From the NCBI GenBank assembly GCA_965279135.1, contig OZ257133.1, forward strand, positions 434,001-498,000: DNA of 64,000 nucleotides, in the 5' to 3' direction. Under the pieces are notes generated by a model. The model searched no databases and was not told the DNA's origin. It saw only the letters and a program-made list of their open reading frames with translations. Within the stretch, counting starts at the first letter, position 1. Every line of letters begins with the position of its first letter. Position numbers and translations under genes: made by a program. This document shows, piece after piece, positions 25,561 through 33,122 of this stretch. The stretch is from Croceimicrobium sp965279135 (GTDB lineage Bacteria > Bacteroidota > Bacteroidia > Flavobacteriales > Schleiferiaceae).

Positions 25561-26118
25561 ATGCGTACGCTAAAAACTCTTAGCCTAGTGGCTTTATGTC
25601 TTGTGAGTACCTTGCTCACAGCCCAATTTAAACACGCTGAAGTGTTAGGGTCTATTTCCACCGGATTATTGTCAACTTTCGACGGAACTCCAACTGTTCC
25701 CCCGATCGGTGTGTCAGTAGAATATGCTCTTGATGAAAAGATTCTCATTGGCCCTTATATAGCTTATGCCTCTTCAGAGGATGTTAATGATGCTTTCGGA
25801 TTAAGATGGCGGGATAATCGCACCATTTTTGGTTTGAGAGGCTCCTACAATTTTGAGGTTGGGGATGATTTCGACCTTTACGGAGGCGTTTTTGTGGGAT
25901 ATACTTTTGCTTCTACTTCCATTTTAGAAGGCCAATCTCTTTTAGGAGGTTCTTTCGGCGCCGCTGCCGGTGGATCCTACGGAATATATGGAGGGGCTCG
26001 TTACCTATTTGATAATAAGTATGGTTTCTCGGCAGAGCTCGGCTATGGGATTAGCTTCGCCACCGTGGGTTTTGTTTACAATTTTGGCAGACATCCTATT
26101 AAAGGATTGAAGATTTAA
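25561..26118 (+). CDS. Small outer membrane beta-barrel protein
   Basis: 185 residues with signal peptide MRTLKTLSLVALCLVSTLLTAQ, then Gly- and aromatic-rich strands (VSVEYALDEKILIGPYIAYASS, FDLYGGVFVGYTFAS, GYGISFATVGFVYNFG). It looks like an eight-stranded barrel. No named family or function is recognised. It ends just before a strong terminator with a UUCG tetraloop. Confidence 0.65.
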   Translation: MRTLKTLSLVALCLVSTLLTAQFKHAEVLGSISTGLLSTFDGTPTVPPIGVSVEYALDEKILIGPYIAYASSEDVNDAFGLRWRDNRTIFGLRGSYNFEVGDDFDLYGGVFVGYTFASTSILEGQSLLGGSFGAAAGGSYGIYGGARYLFDNKYGFSAELGYGISFATVGFVYNFGRHPIKGLKI

Positions 26119-26150
26119 GAGAGCTTCCTTCGGGAAGCTCTTCTTTTTTT
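26119..26150 (+). terminator. Intrinsic terminator with UUCG tetraloop
   Basis: GAGCTTCC (26121-26128) and GGAAGCTC (26133-26140) close a TTCG loop, the very stable cUUCGg form, followed by a run of Ts. Confidence 0.92.
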
Positions 26151-26167
26151 GGACAAGGGATAAGCCC

Positions 26168-26175
26168 TACCTTTG
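26168..26175 (+). promoter_or_regulatory. pruA promoter -7 element (TACCTTTG)
   Basis: An exact TAnnTTTG match 31 bases before the ATG. The bases that follow, up to the T run, match those after the rpmE promoter over 16 positions (CTTTGCAGTCCTTTTT). Confidence 0.65.
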
Positions 26176-26206
26176 CAGTCCTTTTTAACCTCTTAAAAAA
26201 ATCGAA

Positions 26207-27844
26207 ATGGAAAAAGGCTTTTATACTGTTCCTCAAGCGGTGAACGAACCCGTAAAGTCTTATGCTCCTGGAACTGCGGAACGCGCAGAAGTGCAGGCGG
26301 CATACGATAAAATGTGGGCGGAGTCTATTGATATACCTATGGTAATTAACGGTGAACAAGTGCGCACCAGTAAAACTATGCGGGTATTGCCTCCTCATGA
26401 TCATCAGCATGATGTAGGTTCCTTCCATTTTGGTGAGGCTAAGCATGTACATGATGCGATTAATGCAGCATTGGAAGCCAAAGAAGCATGGGAGTCTATG
26501 TCATGGGCTAATCGCTCGGCGATCTTCATGAAGGCCGCAGATTTGGTAGCGGGTCCTTACCGTGCAAGGATTAATGCGGCAACCATGATTCAACAGTCTA
26601 AAACCATTTTTCAGGCGGAAATTGACTCGGCTTGTGAATTCGCCGATTTCTTGCGCTTTAATGTGCAGTATGCCACAGAGATTTATGCAGAGCAACCTTA
26701 TACTCATTCCCATTCGACTATTTGGAATAGAGTAGATTATCGTCCTCTGGAAGGCTTCACCTTCGCAATTACTCCTTTTAATTTTACCGCCATTGCAGGT
26801 AATCTCCCAACTTGTATGGCGATGATGGGCAATACGGTAGTTTGGAAACCGTCTTTAAGTCAGCTCTATTCTGCAAATATCTTAATGGAGATTTTTACCG
26901 AAGCAGGAATTCCTCCCGGAGTAATAAATATGGTCATTACTGATCCTCAGGAAACGGCGGACATCGTTTTTAGTCATCCCGATTTTTCAGGATTGCACTA
27001 CACCGGTTCTACTTCAGTGTTCCAGGATATCTGGAATACCATTGGCGGTAATATCCGTAAGTATCGCACCTACCCAAGAATCGTGGGAGAGACAGGTGGT
27101 AAGGATTTCGTGATGGTTCATCGTAGCGCTAAAGTGAATCAGGTTGTTACAGCTTTAATTCGTGGTGCTTTTGAATTTCAGGGCCAAAAATGCAGTGCAG
27201 CTTCCCGTGCTTACATTCCATCAAATCTTTGGGATGAAGTAAGAGAGGGACTTGTAAACACCATGGCTGAATTGAAGATGGGAAGCCCACGTGATTTCGA
27301 AAACTTCATTACCGCGGTAATTCACGAAGGAGCTTTTGATAAGCTAGCTAAGTACATTGATCAGGCGAAAGCAGATGCCGATGCGGAAATTATTGCCGGA
27401 GGAACCTATGATAAGTCAAAGGGCTATTTCATTGCACCGACGGTAATTCAGGCAAAGGATCCTAAGTATGTAACTATGGAAGAGGAGCTGTTTGGACCGG
27501 TACTAACCATCTATGTATATCCAGAAAATGAATACGAGGAGACTTTAAGCTTAGTTGATGAGACTTCTCCTTATGCATTGACTGGAGCCCTGTTCTCAGA
27601 AGATCGTTATGCCCTTGAAGTAGGTGAAAGAGCCTTGCGCAACGCAGCAGGTAATTTCTACATCAACGATAAGCCTACCGGAGCAGTAGTTGGTCAACAA
27701 CCCTTTGGAGGTGCAAGAGCTTCTGGAACCAATGATAAAGCTGGCTCTAAGCAGAATTTGTATCGTTGGGTTAGTCCTCGATTAATTAAAGAGACATTAA
27801 TTACTCCAGAGCATTATGCTTATCCCTTCTTAGCTAAAGACTAA
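26207..27844 (+). CDS. pruA: L-glutamate gamma-semialdehyde dehydrogenase (P5C dehydrogenase)
   Basis: 545 residues. It oxidises glutamate semialdehyde (from proline via pyrroline-5-carboxylate) to glutamate with NAD. The aldehyde dehydrogenase motifs are intact: the active Glu in VGETGGKD (295), the active Cys in GQKCSAASR (329), the FNFTAIAGNL nucleotide region and LHYTGSTSVF. It is the single-function form, without a proline dehydrogenase domain. It stands alone between two terminators with its own promoter. Confidence 0.95.
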   Translation: MEKGFYTVPQAVNEPVKSYAPGTAERAEVQAAYDKMWAESIDIPMVINGEQVRTSKTMRVLPPHDHQHDVGSFHFGEAKHVHDAINAALEAKEAWESMSWANRSAIFMKAADLVAGPYRARINAATMIQQSKTIFQAEIDSACEFADFLRFNVQYATEIYAEQPYTHSHSTIWNRVDYRPLEGFTFAITPFNFTAIAGNLPTCMAMMGNTVVWKPSLSQLYSANILMEIFTEAGIPPGVINMVITDPQETADIVFSHPDFSGLHYTGSTSVFQDIWNTIGGNIRKYRTYPRIVGETGGKDFVMVHRSAKVNQVVTALIRGAFEFQGQKCSAASRAYIPSNLWDEVREGLVNTMAELKMGSPRDFENFITAVIHEGAFDKLAKYIDQAKADADAEIIAGGTYDKSKGYFIAPTVIQAKDPKYVTMEEELFGPVLTIYVYPENEYEETLSLVDETSPYALTGALFSEDRYALEVGERALRNAAGNFYINDKPTGAVVGQQPFGGARASGTNDKAGSKQNLYRWVSPRLIKETLITPEHYAYPFLAKD

Positions 27845-27863
27845 GAACAACTGAATTAACATT

Positions 27864-27890
27864 AAGGCCGGTATATCACCGGCCTTTTTT
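27864..27890 (+). terminator. Intrinsic terminator of pruA
   Basis: AAGGCCGGT (27864-27872) pairs with ACCGGCCTT (27878-27886), followed by Ts. Confidence 0.92.
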
Positions 27891-27908
27891 GATTAAACAT
27901 TTGTGAGT

Positions 27909-27956
27909 CAGTGTTTTACACCAGTGTTCAAAACTCTATGTTAACCCAATGTTAAC
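27909..27956 (+). repeat. Paired direct repeats upstream of the MORN-type gene
   Basis: CAGTGTT occurs at 27909 and 27922 (13-base period) and the palindromic GTTAAC at 27940 and 27951 (11-base period). They fill the region just upstream of the TACCTTTG element and could be regulator sites; nothing else supports this. Confidence 0.3.
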
Positions 27957-27974
27957 AGTATGTAAATTATTTAC

Positions 27975-27982
27975 TACCTTTG
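27975..27982 (+). promoter_or_regulatory. -7 element (TACCTTTG) of the MORN-type gene
   Basis: An exact TAnnTTTG match 25 bases before the ATG at 28008. Confidence 0.6.
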
Positions 27983-28007
27983 TAGGGTAATTTTAAAAAC
28001 TGTAGTC

Positions 28008-28370
28008 ATGAAAAAGTTAATCGGAGTTCTGATGATAGGCTTGTTGATGGCGGCTACAGCGAATGCTCAAAGCCCCACTTACGAGCGAGTTGGTAAACAG
28101 ATCAAGGTCACAAATTATTTTGAAGGCACCGATCAAATTCGAGAGGTGGGTTTCTTTAAGGATGGAAAATCACATGGTCAATGGACCGAGTACGATCGTA
28201 ACGGAAAGGTTAAAATTGAAGCGACTTACGTTGACGGAAAGAAAGAAGGCGTGTGGTTTGTTTGGTCTGAGGACCGAAACACTCTGTTTGAAGTTAATTA
28301 TCTTAACAACAGAGTAGATGATATTCGCTCATGGTCGCTTGACGAACGCAACTTGCATGTTGAACGTTAA
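28008..28370 (+). CDS. Small exported MORN/YwqK-like repeat protein
   Basis: 120 residues with a signal peptide (MKKLIGVLMIGLLMAATANAQ) and two MORN_2-like repeats (GFFKDGKSHGQWTEYDRNG and ATYVDGKKEGVWFVW). Such repeats occur in exported proteins of Bacteroidota of unknown role. It is a single-gene unit with its own promoter, repeats upstream and a terminator. Confidence 0.7.
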   Translation: MKKLIGVLMIGLLMAATANAQSPTYERVGKQIKVTNYFEGTDQIREVGFFKDGKSHGQWTEYDRNGKVKIEATYVDGKKEGVWFVWSEDRNTLFEVNYLNNRVDDIRSWSLDERNLHVER

Positions 28371-28393
28371 ACGAGAATGAACAAAGCTTAGAC

Positions 28394-28422
28394 AGCGCGA
28401 TGTTAACCCATCGCGCTTTTTT
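28394..28422 (+). terminator. Intrinsic terminator after the MORN-type gene
   Basis: AGCGCGATG (28394-28402) pairs with CATCGCGCT (28409-28417), followed by six Ts. The last T is also the first base of the yaaA -7 element. Confidence 0.9.
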
Positions 28423-28429
28423 ATTTTTG
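28422..28429 (+). promoter_or_regulatory. yaaA promoter -7 element (TATTTTTG)
   Basis: An exact TAnnTTTG match that begins in the T run of the upstream terminator and ends five bases before the yaaA ATG. Confidence 0.5.
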
Positions 28430-28434
28430 GGACC

Positions 28435-29199
28435 ATGAAAACACTTCTCTCTCCGGCGAAAACGCTCAATTTTGATAGTGATCTAAAGATTGGAGATGGG
28501 ATCGAACCATTTTTCCCTGAATCATCCGCTAAAATTGGAAATAAACTTTCCAAACTGAGCGTTCCCAAGCTAATGCAACTTCAAGGTATCAGTAAGGATC
28601 TTGCTCAGCTTAACCGTAAAAGAAACCAGGATTGGTCGGTAGAACAGAGTATGTCTGGTCGCCAGGCTGCCCTGGCCTTCAAAGGTGATGTTTATTTAGG
28701 AATGGAAGCGGAGAATTGGTCGGAGCCTGATATGGCTTTTGCTAATGATAATATCTGGATCCTTTCAGGTCTGTATGGAGTAGTGCAACCCAATACAATG
28801 ATTTTACCTTATCGCCTTGAAATGGGTACGCCCTTGCCGGTTGGGCGTAAGCGCAATCTATATGAATTCTGGAAGGCAGACCTATCAGCACTATGCAAAG
28901 AGCACCTTCAATCCGATGAACCCATAGTTAATCTGGCGAGTAAGGAATATGCCCAGGCGATTAAGCAACTAGACCTTCCTAATCCGATAATTGACTGTGA
29001 GTTTCTAGATGAATCCAAGGGAGAGCATAAAGTTTTATCCTTCTTTGCGAAGAAAGCCCGTGGTATTATGGCCAATTACATTGTGCAAAATCGCATTATT
29101 GATTGGCAAGAGCTAAAAGATTTTAACTTAGCGGGATACTACTTTGATCCTGATCGGTCCGAAGACCGGAAGTTTGTTTTCTTAAGAGATAAAAAATGA
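28435..29199 (+). CDS. yaaA: Peroxide stress protein YaaA (UPF0246)
   Basis: 254 residues. The N-terminus MKTLLSPAKTLNF and the segments ILSGLYGVVQPNTMILPYRLEMG, VNLASKEYAQAI and KKARGIMANYIVQNRI are the family signature. In E. coli YaaA lowers free iron during hydrogen peroxide stress; the same role here is by homology. The next gene overlaps by ATGA. Confidence 0.94.
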   Translation: MKTLLSPAKTLNFDSDLKIGDGIEPFFPESSAKIGNKLSKLSVPKLMQLQGISKDLAQLNRKRNQDWSVEQSMSGRQAALAFKGDVYLGMEAENWSEPDMAFANDNIWILSGLYGVVQPNTMILPYRLEMGTPLPVGRKRNLYEFWKADLSALCKEHLQSDEPIVNLASKEYAQAIKQLDLPNPIIDCEFLDESKGEHKVLSFFAKKARGIMANYIVQNRIIDWQELKDFNLAGYYFDPDRSEDRKFVFLRDKK

Positions 29200-29876
29200 A
29201 GAACCCCATTAGAATTTTAATCCTCTGCATTTTAATTGGGCTGGGTTTTTCCAGTGAAGCCCAAACCAAGCGAACCAAATACTATGAGTTTGGTGCGGGT
29301 CTTGGAACCATGAATATGTCTAATGAAATCGCGAATTCTTCTAATGTGAATGGGGTGCTTTCTGAACTAGCTCCACAGATTTCCATTTTTGCGAAATACC
29401 ATTTCAATGATTGGTTTGGCATTGGTTTCGACGTTAATTACGCCAATCTTACTGCATCAGATAAGAATCACGACAATTTTAATCGTGGACTTTCAGTGCG
29501 CACGAGTCTACTCAATAGTAATGCTTTTACCGAGATTCACCTCATTCGATTTGGAAAATACCATCTAGAAGATAAATGGACGGTATTCTTAAAGGGCGGA
29601 GCAGGTATTTCTGGTTGGAATCCGGAACTTAGTATTGACGATCTGATCCCCGAAGGAATTGAGATTGAGACTAATGGCTATTCAGGTTTTAGTACTTTCT
29701 ACGGTTTAGGCGCCAAATACAGGTTAGGTTACCAGAGCATTCTGACTTTTGAATTTCGTTATACTAATAGCGGAGGAGATACCATGGATGGATTTTTAGA
29801 GACTACTGAAGGTATCGCTACAGACAATGACACTTTCTGGGGAGTACTATTCTCCTATTCCTACGCTATCTTTTAG
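29196..29876 (+). CDS. Small outer membrane beta-barrel protein
   Basis: 226 residues with signal peptide ending SSEAQ (cut near residue 22) and barrel-like strands (YEFGAGLGTMNMS, DWFGIGFDVNYANL, LTFEFRYTNSGG) ending in YSYAIF with a terminal Phe. No specific family is recognised. It is coupled to yaaA by ATGA and converges on the beta-helix lipoprotein gene with a 4-base stop overlap (TTAG). Confidence 0.65.
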   Translation: MKNPIRILILCILIGLGFSSEAQTKRTKYYEFGAGLGTMNMSNEIANSSNVNGVLSELAPQISIFAKYHFNDWFGIGFDVNYANLTASDKNHDNFNRGLSVRTSLLNSNAFTEIHLIRFGKYHLEDKWTVFLKGGAGISGWNPELSIDDLIPEGIEIETNGYSGFSTFYGLGAKYRLGYQSILTFEFRYTNSGGDTMDGFLETTEGIATDNDTFWGVLFSYSYAIF

Positions 29877-31372
29877 AACTGACGTTCAAAGGCACCCAGG
29901 TCAGGTAGGCCATTAAAGTTTCGGATTTTACCCAAAACATCGGTAGGAACCACAAAGCCATCATTAGTGTTTCCTTGATCTACCAATTGCGAAAGACTGT
30001 CCAGTTGATAGTTATTCTCGTTTCGATTTTTAAAATCGCTTACCAGGTTCACATAAACCGAATTGAAACCAGGATCATTAATGTTAAACCCCCGGTCCTC
30101 TATATCATTGTCCAGTTTCATCATTACATCATTGAAAGAGAAACTGAAAAGCGCGTTGGCATCCTGAGCCAGGGTAAGTTCTTGATTGTTGTTTCCGTCA
30201 ATCACACAATTGCCGAAATAGGCTTTTTCCAAGTCCCGAGCAATTCTTTGTACTTGGCCATTGGCATCCTGAAACTCAAGGAAATTTGTGAGCAGAACAG
30301 TGGATTCCTGACGGGTGGATTGGTTCCAAAAATTCGCGAAGGTGCAATGGCGAAACTCATAATTTCCACCAAAAGCATAGAGGCCATAAAGTCCCTGATT
30401 AGCAACAATTAAGTTTTGGGCATCCACACTGCTGTATCCAGCATAAAATGCTGTTCGAGAACTGTTGAGGATATATGAGTTCCGAATTACTAATTGGTCG
30501 GTGTAAATGGCGCTATCGGCTCTGAGTCCGTTAACTGCATTTTTTAGTACCAGATTGTTAATGCGGGCTTTTGCCCCTTGACCAATATAGAGTCCACCTA
30601 AAACGCCTCCCCACTGGCCGGGGACATCCTCATAGAAAGGCTCTAAACGATCACTACTAAATGTTACTGAGTCTCCTTGTCCGGGAGTGGCACCTTGGGC
30701 GATATCTAATTCTGCCTCATTGAATACCCACATTCCACTATTATTGTGAAAGTGCACATCGGTACCCGGGTTTATGGTAAGAGTGCAGCCGCTGTCAACT
30801 ACGGCATAACCATAAACTACATGGGGTAAAGTAGCGTCCCAGGTTTCATCGCAAGTAATAATAGAGTAGGGAATAACCACTGATGATTCGCCAGTTCCCA
30901 GCACAATAAAGCGATTGGGGAAATGGAAAATGGCTTGTTTGGCAAGAGTAACCAATTGCACTTCCTGATTCCTGGACTGCAATTCAAAGATGATTTGATC
31001 TTCAACCACAATCTCCGGTGCATTATTAACGGCTCCTGCATTTACCTCCACAAAAATGTAAATACTATCCTCTGGAAGAATTTCTACATTTTGCAGATTG
31101 TTACTGGCGATGCCATTGATGTTTAAACGATAAGGACTGGTAGGATCTGCCAAACGTATCCGAGGAATGGAGATGGACTCTCTGCTGTCATTAAAAACCT
31201 TCAATTCGTAGGTACTGGAACCTATGGTTTCAAAGACTGTATCAAGAAAAACAGTGTCGGCAGAAAAACGCAATTCGGTGTTTGCTACTACAATGTTTTC
31301 ATCCCTTCTACAAGCACCTAGGGCAAGAGAAAGGAGAACCAGAGCAAGAGTGATTTTTCGGAGCATTTGCAT
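29873..31372 (-). CDS. Lipoprotein with right-handed beta-helix region
   Basis: 499 residues with a lipobox (LALGAC, Cys about 21; an ATG at 31366 is an alternative start). Residues about 30-180 look like beta-sandwich domains. Residues about 195-400 look like a parallel beta-helix (GTDVHFHNNSGMWVFNEAELDIAQG, LYIGQGAKARINNLVLKNAVNGLRAD, NYEFRHCTFANFW). The end has the LGAFERQF pattern seen after such helices. It is probably surface-exposed or periplasmic and may bind polysaccharide; that is inference from the fold. Confidence 0.72.
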   Translation of the reverse strand: MQMLRKITLALVLLSLALGACRRDENIVVANTELRFSADTVFLDTVFETIGSSTYELKVFNDSRESISIPRIRLADPTSPYRLNINGIASNNLQNVEILPEDSIYIFVEVNAGAVNNAPEIVVEDQIIFELQSRNQEVQLVTLAKQAIFHFPNRFIVLGTGESSVVIPYSIITCDETWDATLPHVVYGYAVVDSGCTLTINPGTDVHFHNNSGMWVFNEAELDIAQGATPGQGDSVTFSSDRLEPFYEDVPGQWGGVLGGLYIGQGAKARINNLVLKNAVNGLRADSAIYTDQLVIRNSYILNSSRTAFYAGYSSVDAQNLIVANQGLYGLYAFGGNYEFRHCTFANFWNQSTRQESTVLLTNFLEFQDANGQVQRIARDLEKAYFGNCVIDGNNNQELTLAQDANALFSFSFNDVMMKLDNDIEDRGFNINDPGFNSVYVNLVSDFKNRNENNYQLDSLSQLVDQGNTNDGFVVPTDVLGKIRNFNGLPDLGAFERQF

Positions 31373-31456
31373 CTAACGATTCCAGAGGCCCAAAAGTACT
31401 TCCTATCTTTGAAACGCTCGAAAAGTGTGATATTCAATTTTTTCCAATTCACTCTA

Positions 31457-31487
31457 TTGTTCTATAGAGCAACTTTGCGTAGCTTTG
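31457..31487 (+). promoter_or_regulatory. rpmE promoter (TTG, 20 bases, TAGCTTTG)
   Basis: TTG at 31457-31459 and TAGCTTTG at 31480-31487. The start of the leader shares 16 bases with that of pruA. Confidence 0.65.
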
Positions 31488-31534
31488 CAGTCCTTTTTTG
31501 GCTTGGGCAAAATCCTAACCAACATCAAATAGTT

Positions 31535-31786
31535 ATGCAAAAAGAAATTCACCCAGAAAACTATCGTCCTTGTGTATTCAAGGATATGAGTACTAATGAG
31601 TACTTCATTACTCGTTCTTGCGCAGATACTCGCGAGACCATGGAAGTAGAAGGAGTAGAATACCCATTAATCAAAATGGAAATCTCAGCTGCTTCTCACC
31701 CATTCTACACTGGTAAAGTAAAACTTGTAGATACTGCCGGACGTGTTGACAAGTTCCGTAACCGTTACGCGAACCGCAACAAATAA
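31535..31786 (+). CDS. rpmE: Large ribosomal subunit protein bL31, type B
   Basis: 83 residues. MQKEIHPENYRPCVFKDMSTNEYFITRSCADT and SSHPFYTG-like SAASHPFYTGKVKLVDTAGRVDKF are L31. The two CxxC zinc pairs of type A are absent, so this is the zinc-free type B form. The ATG at 31535 is chosen because the longer open frame upstream runs through the promoter. A terminator follows. Confidence 0.95.
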   Translation: MQKEIHPENYRPCVFKDMSTNEYFITRSCADTRETMEVEGVEYPLIKMEISAASHPFYTGKVKLVDTAGRVDKFRNRYANRNK

Positions 31787-31807
31787 GTCAAGGCTTAATG
31801 ATATAAT

Positions 31808-31840
31808 AAACCCCTTTTCCTTCGGGCAAAGGGGTTTTTT
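31808..31840 (+). terminator. Intrinsic terminator of rpmE
   Basis: AAACCCCTTT (31808-31817) pairs with AAAGGGGTTT (31828-31837), with an inner CC-TTCG-GG, followed by Ts. Confidence 0.92.
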
Positions 31841-31853
31841 AATGCCCCTAATT

Positions 31854-31860
31854 TATCTTG
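31854..31860 (+). promoter_or_regulatory. Possible -7 element (TATCTTG) before alternative glmU
   Basis: One T short of TAnnTTTG. The bases from TTG onward (TTGCAGGCTCAAT) are identical to those at the folE promoter, which supports real use. Confidence 0.4.
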
Positions 31861-31879
31861 CAGGCTCAATCAAGTCCTT

Positions 31880-33055
31880 ATGAATATCATTTTCTTTGAC
31901 GACTCTAATCGCGAGCATCTTCTTCCCTTAACTTTTACCAGACCCACCGCTAAACTCCGTTGTGGAATTCTAAGCCTGGAGGAAAAATGGCTACATCGAT
32001 TGCCAGAAGGTGCAAAGCACTCTTACCTTACTGAAGACTATTTAAGCGTAAAGTATCCTTTGGTTGAAGAAGGGAAGGACTTGTTTATTAATCCGGCCGT
32101 TTGTCCGGATGTCGATTTAGTTGAAGCAGTTTTATCCCTGGAGGAAAACCAAAGTTTGATGCAGGGTGAAATTCTGATTGCGACCAGAACAAAGAACGCT
32201 CTCCTCGAAGATGATGAACAGGATACCGAGGTCTTGGATTACGAATCTTCCTTAAACTATATTCATCGTCCTTACAATCTCTTTCAATTGAATGGAGAAG
32301 AATTGGAGAAGGATTTTGAGCTCTTGACTGCGGGAAGAGAATCACAAAGCATTTCGGATACCAATACGGTCCTGGGAGATCGTGTTTTCCTTGAAGAAGG
32401 AGCCACCGTAGAAGCTGCTATCCTCAATTCCAACAGCGGACCTATATACATCGGTAAAGACGCGACCGTGATGGAGGGATCTGTAGTGCGCGGTCCTTTT
32501 GCCCTTTGTGATCTTTCTACTCTAAAGCTTGCCTCTAAGGTATATGGTCCCACCACAGTGGGTCCGCATAGTAAGGTCGGTGGTGAGGTAAATAATTCGG
32601 TTATCATCGGTTATTCCAATAAAGGACACGATGGCTTCTTAGGAAATTCAGTGATTGGAGAATGGTGTAACATTGGAGCAGACAGTAATAATTCCAATCT
32701 CAAGAACAATTACGAAGAGGTTAAACTCTGGGATTATGTGAGTGGACGTTTCCAAAAAACCGGTCTTCAATTCTGCGGCTTAATCATGGGTGATCATTCC
32801 AAATGTGGAATCAACACCATGTTCAATACAGGAACCGTAGTAGGGGTGAGTGCCAATATTTTTGGACCTGGTTTCCCTCGAAATTTTATCCCCTCTTTCA
32901 GTTGGGGTGGCTCAGGAGGCTTTTCAGAATATCGTTTTGATAAAGCAATGAATACCGCTGCCTTGGTAATGGAACGTCGGTCCATTGAATTAGATGGGAT
33001 TGAGCGTGACATTTTGCAGGTGGTATTTGACAAAACGGCTTCTCGCCGAGGCTAA
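31880..33055 (+). CDS. GlmU family protein, Bacteroidota alternative type
   Basis: 391 residues. The N-terminal half resembles a nucleotidyltransferase but begins MNIIFFDDSNREHLLPLTFTRPTAKLRCGILS instead of the usual LAAGxGTRM. The C-terminal half is a left-handed beta-helix acyltransferase (IYIGKDATVMEGSVVRGPF, NNSVIIGYSNKGHDGFLGNSVIGEWCNIGA). This matches the alternative bacterial GlmU group proposed to supply UDP-GlcNAc for cell wall and lipid A in species without standard GlmU. The activity is inferred, not shown. It precedes lon by 67 bases. Confidence 0.85.
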   Translation: MNIIFFDDSNREHLLPLTFTRPTAKLRCGILSLEEKWLHRLPEGAKHSYLTEDYLSVKYPLVEEGKDLFINPAVCPDVDLVEAVLSLEENQSLMQGEILIATRTKNALLEDDEQDTEVLDYESSLNYIHRPYNLFQLNGEELEKDFELLTAGRESQSISDTNTVLGDRVFLEEGATVEAAILNSNSGPIYIGKDATVMEGSVVRGPFALCDLSTLKLASKVYGPTTVGPHSKVGGEVNNSVIIGYSNKGHDGFLGNSVIGEWCNIGADSNNSNLKNNYEEVKLWDYVSGRFQKTGLQFCGLIMGDHSKCGINTMFNTGTVVGVSANIFGPGFPRNFIPSFSWGGSGGFSEYRFDKAMNTAALVMERRSIELDGIERDILQVVFDKTASRRG

Positions 33056-33084
33056 ATCTCCTTTGGCATAAGGATTGACCTTCT

Positions 33085-33109
33085 GGGTTAGCTCATTTCC
33101 GAGCTACCC
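33085..33109 (+). terminator. Hairpin between glmU-like gene and lon
   Basis: GGGTTAGCTC pairs with GAGCTACCC with one bulged T and a 6-base loop. No T run follows, so it may be an attenuator or mRNA end structure and not a strong terminator. It ends 13 bases before the lon ATG. Confidence 0.4.
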
Positions 33110-33122
33110 ATATTTCTAGTGC

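Noticed and set aside
31367..31534. A 56-residue extension upstream of ribosomal protein L31
   Set aside because: The promoter of rpmE lies inside it and the residues do not belong to the L31 family.
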